Origin: Vibrio sp. 10N.286.49.B1
GTDB lineage: Bacteria > Pseudomonadota > Gammaproteobacteria > Enterobacterales > Vibrionaceae
Assembly: GCF_002873335.1 (NCBI RefSeq)
Contig: NZ_MCUW01000015.1
Location: 186,921-250,920 of the forward strand
Length of the DNA stretch: 64,000 nt
Reading direction: 5' to 3'
Shown here: piece after piece, positions 58,114-64,000 of the stretch
Layout of the letters: every line of letters begins with the position of its first letter
Numbering within the stretch: position 1 is the first letter of the stretch
Position numbers and translations under genes: made by a program
Notes under the pieces: generated by a model
What the model was told of the DNA's origin: nothing
Seen by the model: the letters and a program-made list of their open reading frames with translations, nothing else
Databases searched by the model: none

Positions 58114-58143
58114 AAAAAAATAGGCCGCTATTATTAGCGGCCT
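58114..58143 (-). terminator. Terminator of ettA
   Basis: On the minus strand AGGCCGCTA pairs with TAGCGGCCT and is followed by seven T residues. Confidence 0.9.
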
Positions 58144-58179
58144 GATGTAAAAAAACAAGTTTATCTCAAATTCATATGA

Positions 58180-59847
58180 TTATTTTGAGATGCGCTTATA
58201 TTTAATACGGTGTGGTTCAGCGGCTTGTGGGCCTAAGGTTTTCTTCAACCATTCCATGTATTCGGTGTAGTTACCTTCATAGAAGTTTACTTGGCCTTCA
58301 TCGCGATAGTCGATGATGTGGGTTGCGATACGGTCTAAGAACCAACGGTCATGCGAGATAACCATGGCGCAACCAGGGAACTCAAGCAGGGCTTCTTCAA
58401 GCGCACGTAAGGTTTCTACATCAAGGTCATTGGTAGGCTCATCGAGTAGCAACATGTTGCCACCCGCTTTGAGCAGTTTCGCCAAATGAACACGGTTACG
58501 CTCACCACCCGAAAGGTCGCCAATGATCTTTTGTTGATCTGCGCCTTTGAAGTTGAAGCGAGAGCAGTATGCTCGGGCTTGGATCTCAAAGTTATTTATC
58601 TTGATGATATCTGATCCTTCCGAGATTTCTTGGAAGACAGAGTTTTTATCGTTCATTGAATCACGGAATTGCTCAACAGATGCTAGCTTAACGGTATCGC
58701 CAAGTTCAATGGTGCCTGAATCAGGTTGCTCGGTACCGCTGAGCATTTTGAACAGGGTAGATTTACCCGCACCGTTGGCACCGATGATGCCAACAATCGC
58801 TCCCTTAGGGATGCTGAACGATAGATCGTCGATAAGAACACGACCATCAAATGATTTTGTTAGATTGGTCACATCCAGAACTTTATCACCTAAACGCTCA
58901 CCTGGCGGGATGAATAGTTCGTTAGTTTCATTACGTTTCTGATGGTCGCCACTTTGTAGTTCTTCAAAGCGAGCCATACGAGCTTTTGATTTAGCTTGGC
59001 GGCCTTTAGGATTTTGACGAACCCATTCCAGCTCTTTCTCAATGGTTTTTTGACGAGCTTTTTCTTGAGAGGCTTCTTGCTGAAGACGGGCGTCTTTTTG
59101 TTCAAGCCATGAGGTGTAGTTGCCTTCCCAAGGGATACCTTCGCCTCGGTCAAGCTCGAGAATCCAACCCGCCGCGTTATCTAAGAAGTAACGGTCATGG
59201 GTAATGGCCACAACAGTGCCGGTATAATCAACAAGGAAGCGTTCTAGCCACGCAACCGATTCTGCATCCAAGTGGTTGGTAGGCTCGTCGAGTAGTAACA
59301 TGTCTGGTTGCTCAAGCAACAGGCGACAAATCGCCACACGACGACGCTCACCACCAGAGAGGAATTCAACTTTTGCATCCCATTCTGGTAAACGAAGCGC
59401 ATCTGCAGCTCGCTCAAGGGTGTTCTCTAGATTATGACCATCTTTAGCTTGAATCAGTCCTTCAAGCTCGCCTTGTTCTTTCGCTAGGGCGTCAAAATCC
59501 GCATCAGGTTCTGCGTAGGCTGCGTAGACTTCATCAAGGCGCTTCATCGCACCTGCCACATCTGCAACGGCTTCTTCAACGATCTCACGTACCGTTTTAG
59601 ATTCGTCGAGTTGAGGTTCTTGAGGAAGATAACCAACGTTCAGTCCTGGCTGTGGACGCGCTTCTCCGTCGATGTCTGTATCAAGACCCGCCATAATACG
59701 AAGCAGGGTAGATTTACCTGAACCGTTAAGGCCTAAAACGCCAATCTTAGCGCCAGGGAAGAAGCTTAAAGAGATATCCTTAAGTATTTGTCGCTTCGGT
59801 GGCACAATTTTGCTCACTCGCGACATGGTATAGACGTACTCAGCCAT
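58180..59847 (-). CDS. ettA: Energy-dependent translational throttle protein EttA (ABC-F)
   Basis: This 555-residue ABC-F ATPase binds the ribosomal E site and gates entry into elongation according to ATP/ADP. Two nucleotide-binding domains are present, with Walker [10 protein letters not shown] and GANGAGKST, signatures LSGGERRRV and LSGGERNRV, and Walker [12 protein letters not shown] and [11 protein letters not shown]. Between them lies the charged linker ([21 protein letters not shown]). The arm region and length match E. coli EttA (555). It diverges from slt. Confidence 0.96.
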   Translation of the reverse strand: MAEYVYTMSRVSKIVPPKRQILKDISLSFFPGAKIGVLGLNGSGKSTLLRIMAGLDTDIDGEARPQPGLNVGYLPQEPQLDESKTVREIVEEAVADVAGAMKRLDEVYAAYAEPDADFDALAKEQGELEGLIQAKDGHNLENTLERAADALRLPEWDAKVEFLSGGERRRVAICRLLLEQPDMLLLDEPTNHLDAESVAWLERFLVDYTGTVVAITHDRYFLDNAAGWILELDRGEGIPWEGNYTSWLEQKDARLQQEASQEKARQKTIEKELEWVRQNPKGRQAKSKARMARFEELQSGDHQKRNETNELFIPPGERLGDKVLDVTNLTKSFDGRVLIDDLSFSIPKGAIVGIIGANGAGKSTLFKMLSGTEQPDSGTIELGDTVKLASVEQFRDSMNDKNSVFQEISEGSDIIKINNFEIQARAYCSRFNFKGADQQKIIGDLSGGERNRVHLAKLLKAGGNMLLLDEPTNDLDVETLRALEEALLEFPGCAMVISHDRWFLDRIATHIIDYRDEGQVNFYEGNYTEYMEWLKKTLGPQAAEPHRIKYKRISK

Positions 59848-60151
59848 TACCGTTCGATCCTAATATTCAAGTCAATAGAACGGTTATTTTACACTACGCA
59901 GTCACTACGTTTCAATTTTCCTTCTCTGGCAAAGTGCACTCATTCGCTCGGTTATGCACGGTTAGGTGCAAAATTACCGCACTGAAGCAAAAGGAAACAA
60001 ATTCTTAATGAGAAATGGATTGGCATAAGCCGTGATATCGTCTTAAATTGAAAGTTGACCATGCCTTTAATGTGCGTTGAGAAAGCGACATAAAAATAAC
60101 AACAATGATCAAGTGGTCGCATCATTATACAATTTTAAGGGGTAGGGTTAA
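59848..60151. other. Divergent region between ettA and slt
   Basis: This 304-base region contains the two promoters. TGCAC-N6-GTGCA at 59955-59970 is a clear palindrome of unknown meaning. I see no other operator or RNA. Confidence 0.5.
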
Positions 60152-62092
60152 ATGAACAGACAAGGAAAGGGTAAGTTAGCATGGACGGCGATACTGTCAT
60201 GCTTAGTCAGTGTAGGGAGCGTTCAAGCGCAAGAAGATGCAAAGCTTAAAAAACAAAGAGCAATTTATGACAAAGCGCAGTCATTAATCGATCGTAAGGA
60301 TATTTCTGGGTATCAGAGTTTACGCCCTCAAATTGCCGATTATCCCTTAACACCCTATATTGATAATCGAGTGTTTTCTCTTGAGCTAAGTGATAAGTCG
60401 GTTGCTCAAGTCAATCAGTTTATGGCAGACAACCAAGCGTTGCCTTTCTCTTCTCGTGTAAGAGCACCTTATTTGGACCGTTTGGCTCAGCGTAAGCAAT
60501 GGGATGAACTTTTAGCGTTTCAAACTACCTACCCAAAAGGAGAACGCTATCAATGTTTGTACCATTACGCACAATTAAAGACCGGAAACCGCGAGGAAGC
60601 GTTTAAAGGGGCTGGTGAGCTATGGAAAAGTGGTAAAAGCGTGTCAGACGCTTGTGATCCATTATTTTCAGAGTGGGCAAAGGCTGGATTTCGCACCGAT
60701 GAACGACTCATTGAGCGCATGACTTACGCTTATCAATCGCGTAATGGTTCGCTCATTAAATACCTCAATAAACAGTTAAAAACGAATCAAGGTCAAGCGC
60801 AAGGAAAACAGGTCGGCACACTTTTTTCCTCGCCTCAACAAGTCACCTCATTCATTGGTAGCACTTTTCCTGAACCTTATAAAAGTGAGTTAATCGAGTC
60901 GGCTTTCAAGAAGCTTGCGCGCTCTGATAGCGATCAAGCGTATTCAATATGGCCAACCCTCAGTGCCAATGAAAAAATATCTAATGAAATCAAGCAGTCT
61001 ATGGCCGATTACTTAGCGATGCGGTTGATTAATACCGAATCTTCATCCGAGGCCAAATGGCGAGATGGCGTACTGGCTAATAGTAGCAATGATATTAATA
61101 TTGAACGGCGTGCTCGTCTTGCTATTCAACAAAGTGATTGGACTGGATTGCTAGATTGGATTGGAAAGCTATCACAGGCTAAGCGCGACAGTAGTCGATG
61201 GCAGTACTGGATAGCTCGCGTCGAGATTAAATCAGGTAATCAGCAGCAGGGAGAAGAACGCCTTCAAAGACTGGTTGGTGAGCGTAATTTCTATAGCGCC
61301 GCTGCTGCAACTTATTTAGAGCACTCAATTGTCTACCCAATATCTCGAGTTACTATTGATACGGCAGTGCTTGAACCATACGAAGATAGCTTGGTTCGTA
61401 TTAAAGAATTGGTGGTTCGAGATAAAATAGCGGCTGCGAAATCGGAATGGCGTTATTTATTATCTCGAGTATCAAAAGATGAAAAAACGATGCTTGCGGC
61501 TTATGCCGGTCAGCAAGGTTGGCATCATTTTACCGTTGTTGCGACTATCTCAGCAAAAATGTGGGACAACATGAGCCTGCGATTCCCGATAGCCCATCGC
61601 TGGTGGTTTGATTTTTATGCTAAGGAGCTAGGCCTCGATAGCGTGATGATGATGGCTTTGGCGAGACAAGAAAGTGCCATGGATGTAGAGGCTCGCTCAC
61701 CAGTAGGGGCGCGAGGTGTTATGCAGATTATGCCAGCTACAGCAAAATATACGGCTAAGAAGTATAAGATTTCATACAGCAGCTCTAAAGAGCTTTATAA
61801 CGTGGGCAAAAACATAGAAATAGGCTCACATTACTTGAATGGTTTGTTAGGCGACTATGATAATAATCGTATCTTTGCCTTTGCTGCGTACAATGCAGGG
61901 CCAAATAGAGTCAAACGCTGGCGTCAACGTTCTGACGAGCAACTCGATGTTTTTGCTTTTATTGAGACTATTCCGTTTAAGGAGACTCGTGGCTACGTGC
62001 AAAATATTTTGATGTTTCAGACTTACTATCGAGATCGACTGGGAATAGAGGGCAGCTTTTTGACGACAGAGGAAGCGAATCGTCGATACTAA
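60152..62092 (+). CDS. slt: Soluble lytic murein transglycosylase Slt
   Basis: This 646-residue periplasmic enzyme cleaves glycan strands to 1,6-anhydro-muropeptides. It has a signal peptide (about 1-26, ending VQAQ), a long alpha-superhelical U/L domain and a C-terminal goose-lysozyme-like catalytic domain. The catalytic Glu lies in ALARQESAMDVEARSPVGARGVMQ, and the AAYNAGPNRVKRW segment is typical. AAGGGGTAGGG precedes the ATG. It sits upstream of trpR, as in E. coli. Confidence 0.95.
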   Translation: MNRQGKGKLAWTAILSCLVSVGSVQAQEDAKLKKQRAIYDKAQSLIDRKDISGYQSLRPQIADYPLTPYIDNRVFSLELSDKSVAQVNQFMADNQALPFSSRVRAPYLDRLAQRKQWDELLAFQTTYPKGERYQCLYHYAQLKTGNREEAFKGAGELWKSGKSVSDACDPLFSEWAKAGFRTDERLIERMTYAYQSRNGSLIKYLNKQLKTNQGQAQGKQVGTLFSSPQQVTSFIGSTFPEPYKSELIESAFKKLARSDSDQAYSIWPTLSANEKISNEIKQSMADYLAMRLINTESSSEAKWRDGVLANSSNDINIERRARLAIQQSDWTGLLDWIGKLSQAKRDSSRWQYWIARVEIKSGNQQQGEERLQRLVGERNFYSAAAATYLEHSIVYPISRVTIDTAVLEPYEDSLVRIKELVVRDKIAAAKSEWRYLLSRVSKDEKTMLAAYAGQQGWHHFTVVATISAKMWDNMSLRFPIAHRWWFDFYAKELGLDSVMMMALARQESAMDVEARSPVGARGVMQIMPATAKYTAKKYKISYSSSKELYNVGKNIEIGSHYLNGLLGDYDNNRIFAFAAYNAGPNRVKRWRQRSDEQLDVFAFIETIPFKETRGYVQNILMFQTYYRDRLGIEGSFLTTEEANRRY

Positions 62093-62162
62093 ATGACTGG
62101 GCTACCATTTACCTTCTTCTTGAGGTTAAAATACGAAAGGAATGTTTCTGATGGAAAAGTGA

Positions 62163-62450
62163 ATGGAACCTCAATATCAAGACTGGCAACAAGTGCTCGA
62201 CCTCATTCAAAGAACCGATGGAGCAGATCAACAAGCGGCATTGATGACGATGTTGCTTACTCCAGATGAACGGGAAGCAGTAACGGCGCGAGTAAATATT
62301 TTATGTGAATTACTCAAGGGTGAGTTATCACAGCGGCAGATCAGTCAGATGCTTGGCGTGGGAGTTGCAACAATTACTCGGGGTTCTGCTGAAGTGAAGC
62401 GCCTGAGCGACGAGAATAAATTATCGCTCAGTGACTTATTACTCAAATAA
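62163..62450 (+). CDS. trpR: Trp operon repressor TrpR
   Basis: This 95-residue helical repressor binds L-tryptophan. The LTPDEREAVTARVNI segment and the helix-turn-helix LSQRQISQMLGVGVATITRGS are highly conserved. It is slightly shorter than the E. coli protein at the N-terminus. It follows slt by 70 bases. I did not find a convincing Trp operator upstream. Confidence 0.94.
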   Translation: MEPQYQDWQQVLDLIQRTDGADQQAALMTMLLTPDEREAVTARVNILCELLKGELSQRQISQMLGVGVATITRGSAEVKRLSDENKLSLSDLLLK

Positions 62451-62551
62451 CGTATTACTCAAGTACGTTTTTACTAAGCTGCTATTACGTAGCGGATAAC
62501 AGCCATTGATTTGGTCGACTGTGCAAAGGGTTCACACACGGGCTGGTAGAA

Positions 62552-63073
62552 TTATCCAGGGAAGTGCTGAGGGTTAATGAACGGTATTAGTGCGAGTATT
62601 AATGCCTGATGGTACACCGAACTACGAGTCAATTGATGGGCGGTTAGCAATGCAATTGCTCCGCCTTTTTGCTTGATGTTGTCGGTACCAAAGGTTGAAT
62701 CCATTACGTCACCTAGTTCAACGTCTGGAGCGAGTTGAGTGATAACAGCAGGCGGCAACATTAAACTGGCACTTCTTGACTGTCCGACAATACCATTCGA
62801 TTCAATGACCATCCAAGCGAACGTTGAGTCACCATCTAATCCCGCTTCAATACCTACATAATAATCTGCGTCTTTTAGTGCATGCTGAGCATTACCGACA
62901 CGGTTTCTAGCGCCTAGTAAGGTTTCGTCATTGTTCATCGGTTGATCGGGTACGTTGCTCGCAACATTAACCCCCTGAAACTCAAAACTCTGGGTGGGGA
63001 AAGTAGACTCAAACGCGCTCTTAACCGCGTTGATCTTAGCTGGATTTAGCGAGGCGATAATCACTTTCTTCAT
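62552..63073 (-). CDS. yjjX: Non-canonical purine NTPase YjjX (inosine/xanthosine triphosphatase)
   Basis: This 173-residue protein hydrolyses ITP and XTP. The N-terminus [21 protein letters not shown], the middle [21 protein letters not shown] and the C-terminal [17 protein letters not shown] match YjjX. I choose ATG 63073; an in-frame TTG five codons earlier is possible. slt-trpR-yjjX are neighbours in E. coli too. Confidence 0.93.
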   Translation of the reverse strand: MKKVIIASLNPAKINAVKSAFESTFPTQSFEFQGVNVASNVPDQPMNNDETLLGARNRVGNAQHALKDADYYVGIEAGLDGDSTFAWMVIESNGIVGQSRSASLMLPPAVITQLAPDVELGDVMDSTFGTDNIKQKGGAIALLTAHQLTRSSVYHQALILALIPFINPQHFPG

Positions 63074-63259
63074 AGCAATAGATTCCAATTACCTTAGATA
63101 ACAAACTCAATTCTAACGTAAAGCTTCCGTAGCCATGTCATTTAATTCTCGAGCAATATTATTCTTGTCAAGAATCGGGAAAGATTTATAACAATAATGT
63201 CACTATATGGAGTACCATCCTGTAAAATGGTGAGTTGTTCGAACAAAGAGATCATGGAA

Positions 63260-63919
63260 ATGAAAATAAAAAAAATAGCCGTAGTAGTGGGTCTAGTTAC
63301 ATTAGCAGGCTGCCAAGCCACGCAGCGCCAAAATGCAACAACGGGTGAGTATGAAACGAACTCAGCGACCAAAGGGGCGGTGATTGGGGCAATAGCAGGA
63401 ACGGCTGTGGGTATTGCTTCTGGTGGCGATGGTCGCGGCATTTTATTGGGAGCGGCAAGTGGCGCTGCCCTTGGTGGTGGGGCTGGGTACTATTTGGATC
63501 AACAAGAAAAAGCGTTGCGCCAAGAACTTCTCAATTCTGGGGTGCAAGTAGAAAGAGTGGGTGACAACCAGCTTGTGCTTCGATTGGAAAATGGGATTGG
63601 TTTTAATAGTAACTCTTACACACTCAACAGCAGCATTAACCGCTCACTAAAAGGCGTTGCCCGCATATTGGTGGAATACCCTGATACAAGCTTAGTCATT
63701 GATGGCTTTACGGATAGCTCTGGTGATGCTCAATATAATCAAGAATTGTCAGAGAAACGAGCAGAACAAGTGCGTTCGTTTTTAGTTAGTCAAGATGTTG
63801 CTGCAGGCCGGGCTGTTGCTCGCGGGAATGGTGAGCGATTCCCAATTTGCGCTAACTCAACACCGGAAGGTCGACAATGTAATCGACGTGTTGAGATAAA
63901 GATTATGCCGTTGACTTAG
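63260..63919 (+). CDS. OmpA-family lipoprotein (YiaD-like)
   Basis: This 219-residue protein starts MKIKKIAVVVGLVTLAGCQA with lipobox LAGC, then Gln at +2, so outer-membrane sorting is expected. A glycine-zipper region (about 42-85, GAVIGAIAGTAVGIASGG) is followed by an OmpA C-terminal peptidoglycan-binding domain (about 105-219) with DGFTDSSGDAQYNQELSEKRA and NRRVEI. The length is that of E. coli YiaD. Two Cys near the C-terminus may form a disulfide. Upstream ATGs at 63254 and 63197 are less likely. Confidence 0.88.
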   Translation: MKIKKIAVVVGLVTLAGCQATQRQNATTGEYETNSATKGAVIGAIAGTAVGIASGGDGRGILLGAASGAALGGGAGYYLDQQEKALRQELLNSGVQVERVGDNQLVLRLENGIGFNSNSYTLNSSINRSLKGVARILVEYPDTSLVIDGFTDSSGDAQYNQELSEKRAEQVRSFLVSQDVAAGRAVARGNGERFPICANSTPEGRQCNRRVEIKIMPLT

Positions 63920-64000
63920 CCCGACAAGTCTCTGCTGACATAGCGAGATGATAGGTCATAAAAAGCCCCAGCGTAATTGTGAAGTGACCCCGTAAAGTTG

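Noticed and set aside
59955..59970. TGCAC-N6-GTGCA palindrome as an NtrC site
   Set aside because: NtrC sites have TGCAC and GTGCA separated by seven bases; here the spacing is six, and no convincing sigma-54 promoter is nearby.

Overview
The window reads as part of the larger chromosome of a Vibrio species (Vibrionaceae, Gammaproteobacteria). The support is a set of Vibrio-typical proteins (TonB2/TtpC/DUF3450 cluster, VpsR, HlyU, NptA, a 283-residue ThyA) and a gene order (fldB-xerD-dsbC-recJ-prfB-lysS-vpsR; nptA/nhaR/hlyU/rpsT/murJ/ribF/ileS/lspA/fkpB/ispH; aroF-tyrA) that resembles what I recall of V. cholerae chromosome 1. I cannot assign a species. I saw no insertion sequence, prophage, CRISPR array, rRNA or tRNA. 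About 55 genes are supported, most of them conserved housekeeping genes.

Layout. (1) Positions 1-9000 are an iron-uptake block on the minus strand: an AraC/GyrI-type regulator, a TonB-dependent siderophore receptor, a FhuF-type [2Fe-2S] siderophore reductase, then a tightly overlapping TonB2 energy-transduction operon (DUF3450 protein, ttpC, exbB2, exbD2, tonB2, TPR protein). Fur-like sites precede the receptor and the TonB2 operon. (2) 9.2-16.3 kb: a small DUF3545 protein, the alanine/sodium symporter gene agcS behind a long structured leader, yaaA, srmB, trmN6 and brnQ. (3) 16.4-23.4 kb: fldB, xerD, dsbC, recJ, prfB with its programmed +1 frameshift, and lysS. (4) 23.5-29.2 kb: vpsR, a 41-residue peptide gene and a DUF1127 gene, tas, a DUF6482 gene, mutH, and a non-coding stretch rich in DnaA boxes before rppH. 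(5) 28.6-38.3 kb: rppH-ptsP-TSUP permease-lgt-thyA, two small envelope proteins with acidic tails, nptA, nhaR and hlyU. (6) 38.3-46.4 kb: rpsT, murJ, ribF, ileS, lspA, fkpB and ispH. (7) 46.5-54.5 kb: a CstA-type pyruvate transporter preceded by five 20/21-bp-spaced BtsR-like repeats, a DUF2799 lipoprotein, the peptidoglycan-recycling genes murQ, anmK and nagZ, and the LytTR/LytS pair btsR-btsS that probably controls cstA. (8) 54.5-64 kb: aroF-tyrA behind TyrR boxes, an M23 endopeptidase, ettA, slt, trpR, yjjX and an OmpA-type lipoprotein.

Functional links. The receptor, TonB2 complex and FhuF-type reductase together could import and reduce a ferric siderophore, with no biosynthetic genes in view. 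BtsSR and cstA look like a split pyruvate-sensing and uptake module. MurQ, AnmK and NagZ cover successive steps of cell-wall recycling, and Slt makes the anhydro-muropeptides that feed them. The most interesting non-coding signals are the agcS leader, the DnaA-box cluster beside mutH (a DARS2-like position) and the BtsR-like repeat array upstream of cstA.
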